DNA of 26,166 bases from the NCBI GenBank assembly GCA_003451715.1, contig DMJN01000321.1:1-26166 (forward strand), in the 5' to 3' direction. The notes beneath the pieces are model-generated. The model saw nothing but the letters and a program-made list of their open reading frames with translations, was not told the DNA's origin and searched no databases. Both the position numbers and the translations under genes were made by a program. This DNA is from Gammaproteobacteria bacterium. GTDB taxonomy: Bacteria > Pseudomonadota > Gammaproteobacteria > Pseudomonadales > Pseudohongiellaceae. Below are positions 1 to 8,376 of the stretch, piece after piece. Every line of letters begins with the position of its first letter. Position 1 is the first letter of the stretch.

Positions 1-314
1 CCCAGCTTAATCGCCGTCTTGTTACGCATATTGTGCACGATCACATCCGCTGTTTTTGCCAGCTTGTAGAACAGTTGCTTACCTTCTTCGGTTTTCAGAT
101 TAAGCGTAATCGATCGCTTGTTGCGGTTGCTGTTCATATAGCCGGCGCCCATCTTTGCCGATCGTCCGGGTCGCACCGCACGAAACAGATCCCCATCGGG
201 GCTCTCAATCTTGATGACTTCAGCACCGAAGTCACCCAGCATTTGAGTCGCATAGGGGCCGAGAACAATTGTGGATAAGTCCAAAACGCGGACACCGTTT
301 AATATGGCATACAT
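1..314 (-). CDS. CaiB/BaiF family III CoA-transferase, N-terminal part (cut by window edge)
   Basis: This frame is open from an ATG at 314 to the window edge, giving about 104 residues. It begins MYAILNGVRVLDLSTIVLGP and continues with GDFGAEVIKIESP, then RNKRSITLNLKTEEG. That is the classic N-terminal pattern of family III (CaiB/BaiF) CoA-transferases, which move CoA between carboxylic acids via an aspartyl-CoA thioester. The catalytic Asp lies further downstream in this family and is outside the window. An AAGGAAA site about 7 bases before the ATG supports the start. It lies 124 bases downstream of the acetoacetyl-CoA synthetase gene on the same strand, so the two may be co-transcribed for acyl-CoA metabolism. 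The substrate cannot be read from this fragment. Confidence 0.9.
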   Translation of the reverse strand, partial: MYAILNGVRVLDLSTIVLGPYATQMLGDFGAEVIKIESPDGDLFRAVRPGRSAKMGAGYMNSNRNKRSITLNLKTEEGKQLFYKLAKTADVIVHNMRNKTAIKL

Positions 315-438
315 TTACACTTTCCTTTCTTTGGGCACTGGATTCAAGCTATAAAATCCGGTGTTCACCGTGGGTACTAACTCCTGAAAATTTCTTAAGC
401 GATTAAACTATTGATGCTCTGTAGGTTGGATTTTTCAG

Positions 439-2415
439 CTAATTACTCAACTGGGTGGCATATTCCAGGAAAAAATCTATTGCTTTCGGATTTCGCATCG
501 CCCCTAAGTTCGCCGCTAGCTCCACCTCCATGCCAAGCAGGATCTTTCGAATTGGAACTTCCATCTTCTTGCCACTTAAGGTGTAAGGCACTTCGTCGAT
601 AGTCAGCATATCATTGGGAATATGGCGCGGCGAAACATCGCGGCGCAGTCTGTCAGCTATCCGGGTCTTGAGATCTTCATTCAATACAACTCCTTCTTTT
701 AAAACCAGGAACAGTGGCATGAATGAATCCCGCCCATGGAACTCCAGGTCGATAATCAGGCTGTCGAGTATTTCGTCGAATGATTCCACCACCCGATAGA
801 TCTCGCTGGTTCCCATGCGTACACCCTGGCGGTTGATGGTTGAGTCTGAGCGGCCGAATATCACACACCCACCACGATCGTTAAACTGTATCCAATCGCC
901 ATGGCGCCAGATACCCGGATACATACTGAAGTAACTTTCTGTATATAAAGCCATACCCTCGTCATTCCAAAAAAACAGTGGCATGGATGGCATGGGCTCG
1001 GTGATAACCAGTTCTCCCACCTCATTCCTTATCGGCTTACCTTTCTCATCGAAGGCCTGCACATTAGCACCGAGGGATGCACCCTGAATCTCACCCAGAT
1101 AAATTGGCAATGTACGCGCACCACCAACAAAGGCAGTACAAAGGTCGGTGCCACCACTGAGGGATTCCAGTGCGAGATCTCTATTGATATTTTCGTAAAT
1201 CCATCGAAATCCATCAGTGGACAAGGGTGATCCGGTGGAGCCAACTGCCCGAATAGCACTAAGATCATAGTCCTGGTTCGGGTGAATGCCGGCATTCAAG
1301 CAGGCACTGATAAATGCCGCAGAAGTGCCAAAATAGGTTATGCCTGCTTTTTCTGCCAGTTCGAATTGTGCATTGGCGTTCGGGTAGGTGGGGCTGCCGT
1401 TGTAAATGACGAGGGTCGCCTTCGCAAACAGTGCACCGACTAAATAATTCCACATCATCCATCCCGTGCTGGAATACCAGTAGAATCGATCATCGGGCTC
1501 TATATCGTTATGCAAGACCACTGCTTTACAATGTTCAAGAATGACACCGCCGTGGCCATGCACGATCGGTTTAGGCAGACCGGTGGTGCCGGAGGAGTAA
1601 ACAATCCATAGGGGATGATCGAACGGCAGCTGTGCAAAAGCCAGCGCTGAATCATCCGCATCCCTCAACGCCTGTGACCACAGCACTGTATTTTTGAGAT
1701 CAGTGGTTTCTTTGCTGATGTGGTCAATGAGTACTGTTTGCTCGACTGTGGGCAAGGCCTGCTGAATTTCAGCCAGGACTGGCCGGCGATCATGGGTCTT
1801 GCCTCTGAAGTCATAGCCATCTACGGCTAACAGCACCTTCGGCTCTATCTGACTAAATCGATCCAGCACACTGCTTTTCCCGAAATCTGGAGGGCAACTC
1901 GACCAGATGGCACCGATGCTGCTGACGGCCAACAAGGCAACAATGGCTTCGGGAATATTTGGCAGGTATGCCACGACACGGTCGCCTTCTTCTACACCCA
2001 GCTTCTTAAGTGTTGCGGCTAATCGTCGTGTCTGCTCTTCTATTTCAGCCCAGCTGATTTCCTGTAGCTCGGTGTTCTCTTCTTTATAGAGGAGCATGGG
2101 TTTGCTGTCATCGCGCCGGGCAAAGATATTTTCAGCATAGTTGAGACGAACACCGGGGAACCATTCGGCACCAGGCATCTTTCGTTCCCTTAGTACCACT
2201 GACCATTTCTTACTGTAAGAGAGCTCAAAGTAATCCCACAATGATTCCCAAAAATCTTCGATGTGATCAACCGACCAACGCCAGAGCTCATCGTAATCGC
2301 TAACTTCAATACCACGTGCAGTAAGCCAGGAGATATAGCGGGTAATATTGGCAGTGGCGATGGTTTCATCTGATGGAGCCCAGAGTGGAGCGATATCTTC
2401 GATTGATTGTTTCAT
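439..2415 (-). CDS. aacS: Acetoacetyl-CoA synthetase (acetoacetate-CoA ligase)
   Basis: The 658-residue product belongs to the ANL (AMP-forming acyl-CoA synthetase) superfamily and matches the usual length of acetoacetyl-CoA synthetases. It activates acetoacetate with ATP and CoA in the cytoplasm. The N-terminal ACS cap region (WSVDHIEDFWESLWDYF) and WFPGVRLNYAENIF are typical of this subgroup. The P-loop-like motif YSSGTTGLPK is at residues 273-282, followed by IVHGHGG. The A8-type hinge region contains GRSDSTINRQGVRMGTSEIY, and the C-terminal SGKKMEVPIRK near residue 616 carries the adenylation lysine. No strong ribosome site is visible before the ATG at 2415. The neighbouring family III CoA-transferase suggests ketone-body or short acyl-CoA handling. 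Acetoacetate specificity is inferred from overall family resemblance. Confidence 0.93.
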   Translation of the reverse strand: MKQSIEDIAPLWAPSDETIATANITRYISWLTARGIEVSDYDELWRWSVDHIEDFWESLWDYFELSYSKKWSVVLRERKMPGAEWFPGVRLNYAENIFARRDDSKPMLLYKEENTELQEISWAEIEEQTRRLAATLKKLGVEEGDRVVAYLPNIPEAIVALLAVSSIGAIWSSCPPDFGKSSVLDRFSQIEPKVLLAVDGYDFRGKTHDRRPVLAEIQQALPTVEQTVLIDHISKETTDLKNTVLWSQALRDADDSALAFAQLPFDHPLWIVYSSGTTGLPKPIVHGHGGVILEHCKAVVLHNDIEPDDRFYWYSSTGWMMWNYLVGALFAKATLVIYNGSPTYPNANAQFELAEKAGITYFGTSAAFISACLNAGIHPNQDYDLSAIRAVGSTGSPLSTDGFRWIYENINRDLALESLSGGTDLCTAFVGGARTLPIYLGEIQGASLGANVQAFDEKGKPIRNEVGELVITEPMPSMPLFFWNDEGMALYTESYFSMYPGIWRHGDWIQFNDRGGCVIFGRSDSTINRQGVRMGTSEIYRVVESFDEILDSLIIDLEFHGRDSFMPLFLVLKEGVVLNEDLKTRIADRLRRDVSPRHIPNDMLTIDEVPYTLSGKKMEVPIRKILLGMEVELAANLGAMRNPKAIDFFLEYATQLSN

Positions 2416-2576
2416 GGTGGCGAATACTGCTTAAGATCCTGGGAAAAGCAGAAGGATAATAACCTAATTCCGGGGCTCTACTTAAATCGGCTTGCCTTTC
2501 TCCGGCCATGAAGGCGTGGACTTAAATTGAGATAGCTTTTATTCTTCCTGAAAACAACCATGCAGGGGAAAGCGAA

Positions 2577-3692
2577 ATGAGCAATATCACTCGCCGAGGG
2601 TTTTTCCAACAAGCCGGCATGTTAACTGCAGGTGGACTTGCCCTCACTGGCAAGTTGCCAGGGATTGTTGAGAAGCCGGCGCTGGCCCAGCCCAAGCCTG
2701 ACTGGCTGGACCTGACCGATGAACCGGCACTGGAGCCGGAGCTTCCAATCATCGATCCCCATCACCATCTGTGGGACCGCCCCGGCAATCGCTATATGCT
2801 CGAGGATCTGATTGACGATACCCGGACACACAATGTGCGCCAGACAGTGTTTGTCGAATGCTCGTCGATGTACCGAGCCGACGGGCCGGAGGAACTTAGG
2901 GTGGTTGGCGAGACTGAGTTTGTTCAGGGTGTCGCCGCCAAGAGTGCCAGCGGTGGATACGGAGAGATGCGTGTGGCGACGGGAATCGTCGGTTCCGCCA
3001 ATCTGCGACTCGGTGATAGAGTGGCTGCGGTACTGGAAGCCCAGATAGCGGCCAGCCCGCAGCGTTTTCGTGGTATTCGCCATCGCGCGGCATGGGCCGA
3101 CAGGACCGTGATCCCAAATCAGCGTGCCGATGCACCTCAACATATATTGCTGGATCCGGATTTCCGCAAGGGTTACGCCCACCTACGTACCTATGGACTG
3201 TCATTCGAAGGCTGGCTCTACCACACCCATATCGCCGACTTGACTGACCTCGCGAAAGCGTTCCCGGATACCACCATTATCTTCAACCATCTTGGTGGAC
3301 CGATCGGGATAGGTTCTTATGCTGGACGACGCGACGAAGTGTTCGCTGCCTGGAAGCCGGCAGTGGCAGAGCTGGCGACATGCCCGAATGTCGTCGCTAA
3401 GGTCGGCGGCATCCAGATGGTGGTCAATGGCTACGGCTGGCACGAGCAGGACCGCCCGCCAAGCTCGGACGAGCTACTCGAGACTAATCGGGACTGGTAC
3501 AACTACACTATCGATCAGTTTGGACCAGAGCGCTGCATGTTCGAGAGTAACTTCCCGGTCGACAAGCTGTCATGCTCGTACACGGTACTGTGGAATCAGT
3601 TCAAAAAGCTGACCAGGGGATTCTCTGCCGATGAGCGGGCAGCCATGTTTCATGACACGGCAATGCGTGTCTATCGGTTACCGCGGGTGTAA
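2577..3692 (+). CDS. Tat-exported amidohydrolase (amidohydrolase-2 / COG3618-type TIM barrel)
   Basis: The 371-residue protein starts with a twin-arginine signal (TRRGFF at residues 5-10, hydrophobic stretch to about residue 24, AxA-like site near 35-37), so it is predicted to be exported folded. The mature part opens with IIDPHHHLWD (His at 62-64), the metal-binding start of the amidohydrolase-2 family. FESNFPVDK near the C-terminus is the typical late-barrel Asp region of lactonase and decarboxylase-like members. Members hydrolyse lactones or act on cyclic carboxylates; the substrate here is unknown. An AGGGGAAA site lies just before the ATG. It is transcribed divergently from aacS across a 161-base gap and converges on the gene at 3780-4793. 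Confidence 0.88.
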   Translation: MSNITRRGFFQQAGMLTAGGLALTGKLPGIVEKPALAQPKPDWLDLTDEPALEPELPIIDPHHHLWDRPGNRYMLEDLIDDTRTHNVRQTVFVECSSMYRADGPEELRVVGETEFVQGVAAKSASGGYGEMRVATGIVGSANLRLGDRVAAVLEAQIAASPQRFRGIRHRAAWADRTVIPNQRADAPQHILLDPDFRKGYAHLRTYGLSFEGWLYHTHIADLTDLAKAFPDTTIIFNHLGGPIGIGSYAGRRDEVFAAWKPAVAELATCPNVVAKVGGIQMVVNGYGWHEQDRPPSSDELLETNRDWYNYTIDQFGPERCMFESNFPVDKLSCSYTVLWNQFKKLTRGFSADERAAMFHDTAMRVYRLPRV

Positions 3693-3779
3693 CAGCGAGA
3701 AATTCACTGAAGCAAGCCAGGCTTCCCATGGCGGTAGTTCTGGTAGAGGAACATTCATAAGAGATCTACGCATTAGTGC

Positions 3780-4793
3780 CTAGTTCTCGGCCACGCCCTC
3801 CCGCGCAAACCGCTCCTCGGCCCGATGGCCGGAGAGGATAAACTGCATGCCGTAGTTACCTTCGTGACAGGCATACTCATAGATGGCATCCGGGCTGGCA
3901 TCGAAGATAATCTCGCGTGTGTACGGCGCAGTGAAACTGCCCGGGTCGTTGGTGGTGAGCTGGTATTGCAGTTGTGATTCACCGGTGCGGGTCAGCCGTT
4001 CCACTGTCACCTTAGCGACTGTATCCGGCCCCGCGCCACTCTTTTCTGAGAAGTTCGAGGTTTCGATCACCAGCGTGTCGCCGTCCCAATAACCACGGGA
4101 ATCGTCGTGCCACAGGGTAATGTCATCATCCAGTGCAGGCCGCTCCACCAGTGGAATAATGCGGGCGTCGTGTACCATTTCCTGCATGACAACCACATGA
4201 TCCCGTGACTGTACGATCTGCCAGTAACTGTTGTAACCGGAGCTCAGAAACGGTGCGCCGAAACTGAGGCAACGTTCGCCGAGGGAACGATCGAGCCAGG
4301 AATCGGCTGGATGTTCTCGTCGGTACTCGGCCGCCTCTCTGCTCGTGGCGATGGCCTGCTCGGTGCGAGGTGGGTATTTGCCGTTGGGGGGATCGATGAT
4401 CTGTGCGGTGCGGCGGTGCACAGAGCGTGCCGCCATCCATTGCTGATCGTAGCTACCCGTGGCAGCCTCACCTGGTCGGATTTCACCGGTAAACGCCGCT
4501 ATCAGTATGTTGTTGCCGAACAGTGCGTCGCCCGGCTGATCGGCGAGTTCCACGACCCGCTGCTCGAGAAAAACCAGATCCTCGTCGGTGAGAAACTCCT
4601 TATCGCCAAATACTTCGTGTCGCTCCACCGGTGTGATGGTGTTGTTGGCCCATACGCCCTGTAAGTCCGGTTGGCCGTCGATGGTTGTGGACACCTGCCA
4701 GGGATCACCGGCCTGGGCAAAACCCTGGCCAGCAACTGACAGCATTGCAACCATAGTTAAGGCTGTACTCCAAAAATTCTGTGTGTTTTTCAT
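3780..4793 (-). CDS. Secreted protein of unknown function ('PDLQGVW' family)
   Basis: An ATG at 4793 with AGGAGT seven bases upstream is preferred over an upstream in-frame ATG at 4814; this gives 337 residues. The N-terminus is a Sec signal peptide (MKNTQNFWSTALTMVAMLSV... ending GFAQA). The mature protein has the signatures of a widespread uncharacterised exported family: GQPDLQGVWANNTITPVER, a single RCLSFG segment, HDARIIPL, DSRGYWDGDTLVIETSNFS and a C-terminal YACHEGNYGMQFILSGHR. I know no proven activity for this family. It is probably the third gene of a run with the PQQ dehydrogenase and the small gene at 4895-5282, with a gap of about 100 bases, so a periplasmic role next to the dehydrogenase is possible but inferred. 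Confidence 0.82.
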   Translation of the reverse strand: MKNTQNFWSTALTMVAMLSVAGQGFAQAGDPWQVSTTIDGQPDLQGVWANNTITPVERHEVFGDKEFLTDEDLVFLEQRVVELADQPGDALFGNNILIAAFTGEIRPGEAATGSYDQQWMAARSVHRRTAQIIDPPNGKYPPRTEQAIATSREAAEYRREHPADSWLDRSLGERCLSFGAPFLSSGYNSYWQIVQSRDHVVVMQEMVHDARIIPLVERPALDDDITLWHDDSRGYWDGDTLVIETSNFSEKSGAGPDTVAKVTVERLTRTGESQLQYQLTTNDPGSFTAPYTREIIFDASPDAIYEYACHEGNYGMQFILSGHRAEERFAREGVAEN

Positions 4794-4894
4794 GGCGCGA
4801 CTCCTGCTATTCAATAGTGGGGAGCGATTGGGAAACTCTAAACCGATGGGTTAATTAGATCAAGCCAGAGGGCAAGGATAACGGCCCATACTTT

Positions 4895-5282
4895 TTAATA
4901 CGCAGCGCGCTTCAGTGGCTGGATATTATTGAGTTCAGGATTGACCACTTCAGCATTCCCAATCTGTCCCATCATAGTATCGAGTGCCACGGTGACCTTT
5001 TCGGGGAATGGGCCGGGCGAGCCTCTTCCCCGGACAATCTACCATGATTAGGGTCCGCGGACGGCCTGAACTGGGATTCGTGGTACCCCCTATCAACTCG
5101 GTGATGCGGCAGCGACCGATGAGTTGGTCATTGAAGATCGTGTAGACAAAATCGCCGACTTTCAATTTCGATGGTTTGCCCGCCATGTGAAACTCAAACT
5201 CCGAGCGCGTACCATCATAAAGCACATCGATTCCAGCCTTACCGCGTGAGGCCGGGATGGTTTTCGTTATACCAAAGCTCAT
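4895..5282 (-). pseudogene. Small conserved-looking protein, interrupted by one frameshift
   Basis: From ATG 5282 (GGAAGA about 9 bases upstream, 25 bases after the PQQ dehydrogenase stop) the frame reads MSFGITKTIPASRGKAGIDV, then KVGDFVYTIFNDQLIGRCRI and VDCPG, before sliding into a low-quality tail that stops at 4950. The alternative frame, entered at the CCCC run at 5028-5031 (GGGG in the coding sense), continues as GPFPEKVTVALDTMMGQIGN and ends LKRAAY at a TAA at 4895-4897. The span is 3n+1 bases, so one surplus base restores about 128 residues. No signal peptide or membrane segment is visible. The central part resembles small beta-barrel domains of the ASCH/EVE sort, but this is weak. 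Function is unknown. Confidence 0.6.
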
Positions 5283-5307
5283 AGCATGATCTTCCCAATC
5301 GATGAAT

Positions 5308-7245
5308 TCACGGTAAAGCCAGCGCCACCCACTCGGCCGGATCACCCAATCCACCTATGGCCACCACGATATACTGCTTGCCTTCATGCATGTAGGTCAT
5401 GGGACCACCTGTGGTTCCAGCCGGCAGGTCCATCTCCCACAAGATCTCACCGGTGGCTTTGTCAAAGGCACGGAACATGCGTCCCCACATATTGGGTTGG
5501 GTACCGCCGAATACATTACTACCGTCACCGATAAAGAGTAGCGTCCTGGTTACCAGCGCTACCGGCCGACTGGCGATGCCCAGGGGCGGCAGCTCCAGAT
5601 TGGCCAGTGTCGGATGATCGCTCAGGGAATCACCATTGGCTGCCTGCCACACATGCTCGCCGCGATTCATGTCGATTGCGGTGATCCGGCCCCAGGGAGG
5701 TTTTGTCAACGGTATCCCCTCCAGGTAGGGTGCCTCCCGATTGGGACTCCAATAGGCCATCTCGGTGTCTGCGTCGGTGGCCTCTTCGATGCGGTAGACC
5801 CGGGGGATGTCATGGGCAAATCCATAGTAATAACCGGTTTCCGGATCGAAGGCGCCGGTGTTCCAGTTCGCCGATCCCCAGGAGCCCGGTAAGGTCAGCG
5901 TGCCCTGAGTGCCACCCGCCTGGTTGCTCACCAGCGATGGTGGGGTAAAAATCGGGCCGGTTATAAAGTTGGCTGCGGTGGCCCTGGCGATCTGCCCGAT
6001 TTCAGGGAAGTCGATAATATCTGCCGCGCTGATCCCCTGTGTGGCAATTGCAGCCGGCTTGGAAGGGAATGGTTGGGTTGGTGACAAGGTCTCGCCCGGT
6101 ATCAGCGACTGCGGCACCGGTCGTTCTTCGATGGGCCAGACCGGTTCACCGCTGACGCGATCGAACACATACACCCAGCCAGTCTTATTGGCCTGCATCA
6201 CTGCCTGGATGGTTCGCCCCTCCACGGTGATATCGCCCAGTACAGGAGGGCCGACGTTGTCGTACTCCCACACATCATGATGCACCATCTGGAAATGCCA
6301 GACCCTTTCGCCGCTGCTGACATCGATGGCAACCAGGCTGTTGGAAAACAGATTGTCGCCCGGTCTGTGACCCCCATAATAGGCGGCGGTGGGCGCGGTG
6401 AACGGTACATACACATAGCCGAGTTCTTCGTCAGCGCTCAAACAACACCAGGAGCCAAGGTCACCGGAATCACGCCAGGAATCATTGCCCCAGGTATCGG
6501 TGCCGAATTCACCTTCTTCAGGCACGGCATGGAAAGTCCACAGCAGTTCGCCTGTTCTCACGTCATAGCCACGCACATCTTCCGAAGCCACCCCCCGCCA
6601 ATTCGTGCCAGCGTCACCTGCCCCGTCGATAGTGCCGGCTATGACAATCACCTCGTTCACCAGAATAGGGCCACCGGAAATAAAACTGTGCGACCTGGAA
6701 GATTCTGGAATCAGATTTACCCTGCCATCGTCTCCGAAATTGGAAGACACCTGACCCGTTTCCGCATCTAGGGAGTAGAGATAGCCTCCCCGAACCACTA
6801 GCAGTCTCGTCTCGAAAACATCGGTCCAGTATTCGAGCCCGCGGGTGCTTGGCCCGGACACCCCCTCAAGAGTTGCAGGCACAGCTTGCTGGACCCAAAG
6901 GGTTTCACCGGTTGATGGATTGAAAGCCTCTACCAGGCCAACCCCATTCGTCGCGTACAAAACTCCATCGATGAGCACAGGAGTGGAGCGAAGATTCCCG
7001 GACACCCGCAAGTCTGGATAAGCATTTGTGAGAGTGGAATCTACCGCGGGCCGGCGCCATGCAATCTGCAAGTCAGCAACGTTGTCGCCAGTGATCTGCT
7101 CGGCTGGCGAATAGCGATTGAAGGCTCTATCACCACCCCAATACGTCCAGCCCGGTTCAACTTCTGCAGCATGGGAACTGAAGCAGATCGTGATTACTAA
7201 AAGATAACAGCCCGCAGGGGCGTTCTTTCGAATGTTGTTCGGCAT
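5308..7245 (-). CDS. Periplasmic PQQ-dependent quinoprotein dehydrogenase
   Basis: The 645-residue protein has a signal peptide (MPNNIRKNAPAGCYLLVITI..., cleavage near SSHAAE) and then WTYWGGDRAFNRYSPAEQIT, the standard opening of PQQ beta-propeller dehydrogenases. At least seven blade repeats of the form AxDxxTGExxW are visible, for example VEAFNPSTGETLW, VRGYDVRTGELLW, LVAIDVSSGERVW and FRAFDKATGEILW. MVHHDVWEYD matches the glucose/alcohol-dehydrogenase-type signature. There is no C-terminal cytochrome domain, so electrons would go to a separate acceptor or quinone. Two adjacent cysteines sit at residues 267-268. Such enzymes oxidise sugars or alcohols in the periplasm; the substrate is not predictable. 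It is the first gene of a minus-strand run. Confidence 0.9.
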   Translation of the reverse strand: MPNNIRKNAPAGCYLLVITICFSSHAAEVEPGWTYWGGDRAFNRYSPAEQITGDNVADLQIAWRRPAVDSTLTNAYPDLRVSGNLRSTPVLIDGVLYATNGVGLVEAFNPSTGETLWVQQAVPATLEGVSGPSTRGLEYWTDVFETRLLVVRGGYLYSLDAETGQVSSNFGDDGRVNLIPESSRSHSFISGGPILVNEVIVIAGTIDGAGDAGTNWRGVASEDVRGYDVRTGELLWTFHAVPEEGEFGTDTWGNDSWRDSGDLGSWCCLSADEELGYVYVPFTAPTAAYYGGHRPGDNLFSNSLVAIDVSSGERVWHFQMVHHDVWEYDNVGPPVLGDITVEGRTIQAVMQANKTGWVYVFDRVSGEPVWPIEERPVPQSLIPGETLSPTQPFPSKPAAIATQGISAADIIDFPEIGQIARATAANFITGPIFTPPSLVSNQAGGTQGTLTLPGSWGSANWNTGAFDPETGYYYGFAHDIPRVYRIEEATDADTEMAYWSPNREAPYLEGIPLTKPPWGRITAIDMNRGEHVWQAANGDSLSDHPTLANLELPPLGIASRPVALVTRTLLFIGDGSNVFGGTQPNMWGRMFRAFDKATGEILWEMDLPAGTTGGPMTYMHEGKQYIVVAIGGLGDPAEWVALALP

Positions 7246-7482
7246 GGGCTAACTCCTGTGCAGGCAACTTTCATTAAACCAATTGAGTCGACGCTCAACA
7301 AGTCTCATTCCGACCGCGCTTGAAGGCGGATGGGGGTTTCCTGCTGGTTCGGGCTGTGCCTCTCTCAAGCAGGCGGGAGTCGAGCGAGAGGAAGACTGGC
7401 CTCTCTACTGTAATACTGTATATTTATACATGATTCACCTGCACCATACACAATTGCTTTCATTGCGACTAGTCTGGATCCT
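7246..7482. other. Intergenic region upstream of the PQQ dehydrogenase
   Basis: No convincing gene is present. An AT-rich patch near 7408-7431 holds the near-repeat TACTGTAATACTGTATA and could be a promoter for either strand, but no clear -35/-10 pair with standard spacing was identified. Confidence 0.4.
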
Positions 7483-7599
7483 GTGAAAAGTTCAGAACAA
7501 GAGCGACGACGTCGACCGGTGCAGAGTCTGCCAGTAGTGCTTATCTTGATGGTAATACTTGGCATCTACGTTTGGCCTCTATTGGGCAATGCGCTTTGA
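7483..7599 (+). CDS. Candidate 38-residue single-pass membrane peptide
   Basis: A GTG at 7483 opens a short frame ending TGA at 7597-7599. The product is basic and hydrophilic at the N-terminus (KSSEQERRRRP), then has one hydrophobic segment, SLPVVLILMVILGIYVWPLL, ending GNAL. This is the layout expected of a small inner-membrane protein with the positive end in the cytoplasm. The frame is closed upstream by TAA at 7411-7413, so it is not the tail of a longer gene. The ribosome site is weak (GGAT about 6 bases upstream). It lies 42 bases before the lipoprotein gene on the same strand, with which it may be co-transcribed. Function is unknown. Confidence 0.5.
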   Translation: MKSSEQERRRRPVQSLPVVLILMVILGIYVWPLLGNAL

Positions 7600-7641
7600 T
7601 TGATCCTGTAGCAAAAACTAACAATAGATCAGGAGTTCAAC

Positions 7642-8031
7642 ATGAAAATAGTTCCCCTGGTATTTTGGTGCAGCCTTTCATTTCTAGCAGCCTGTAGCTC
7701 TGCCCCCTTTAACGTGACCGGTGCTGACACCCCTCTGGTCGACTACCGATATTTTTTGACTGGGCTGTCAAATCCGATGCATGCCGCTGACAACGGATTT
7801 GGTGACACCCGGGCCGAAGAAATTCTGCAGCTTCGGGAAGAGATAATACTCGTAATGGGCACTGCCAGAACCTTCGATGATTTCGAAGAGGAGCAGTACT
7901 CTCAGTTTGTGCGTCTCAGCAGGGAGCTGTACAAAAAAATGTGCTCCGATCAGCGCTTCGTGAATGACCGCGCATCCTTGTACGAAATGCTGCTCAATCC
8001 GGATGTCGATTCCCGGCTGGCGAGCCTCTAG
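7642..8031 (+). CDS. Small lipoprotein of unknown function
   Basis: The 129-residue product begins MKIVPLVFWCSLSFLAACSS, where LAAC is a good lipobox with the acylated Cys at residue 18. A lipid-anchored periplasmic protein of about 112 residues is predicted. The rest is mainly hydrophilic and helix-prone (RAEEILQLREEIILVMG, then EEEQYSQFVRLSRELYKKMC), with one further Cys in KKMCSD. AGGAGT seven to eight bases before the ATG supports the start. I do not recognise a family. A strong stem-loop follows the stop codon, so the transcript probably ends there. Confidence 0.78.
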   Translation: MKIVPLVFWCSLSFLAACSSAPFNVTGADTPLVDYRYFLTGLSNPMHAADNGFGDTRAEEILQLREEIILVMGTARTFDDFEEEQYSQFVRLSRELYKKMCSDQRFVNDRASLYEMLLNPDVDSRLASL

Positions 8032-8059
8032 TGGAAAACACACCAACGAACTCTCTCTT

Positions 8060-8110
8060 GTAAGAGTAAATGCTGCCAAAGCGATACAGCGCGGCAGCAT
8101 TTGCTCTTAC
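8060..8110 (+). terminator. Long stem-loop terminator after the lipoprotein gene
   Basis: The arms at 8060-8077 (GTAAGAGTAAATGCTGCC) and 8093-8110 (GGCAGCATTTGCTCTTAC) pair over 18 positions with a single G-T wobble. The loop can add a short GCG/CGC helix. The sequence directly after is T-rich (TTCTTTT). Its position 28 bases past the lipoprotein stop fits a rho-independent terminator. Confidence 0.75.
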
Positions 8111-8376
8111 TTCTTTTGCCAGCCCGACCGTCAGCACCGATTGATATTGTTGGTCAGATTCGCCTGGTAATTGGTGTATTCTGCTATCCAATACAGGCTT
8201 CTCCGCCGTTAGTATCCCAGTCGAGATCCACAGAGCCCTCGTAGTTACTGGCGTGTACAGCAGCAGTGGCAAAAAATTTGCACATATGGCGTGATTGTTG
8301 CTTTTCTAATGTCTTTGCTTGTGCTTATTTGGATAGAGATTAAATTGTCGGCATAAGAATCGAAGAGGTGTAAACA
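8111..8376. other. Intergenic region before the 2TM protein
   Basis: No gene is evident. The last 80 bases are AT-rich and should contain the promoter of the next gene, but no unambiguous sigma-70 pair can be fixed by eye. Confidence 0.4.

Noticed and set aside
3693..3779. Hairpin GAAGC...GCTTC between the convergent genes as a terminator
   Set aside because: The stem is only five base pairs and no T run follows.
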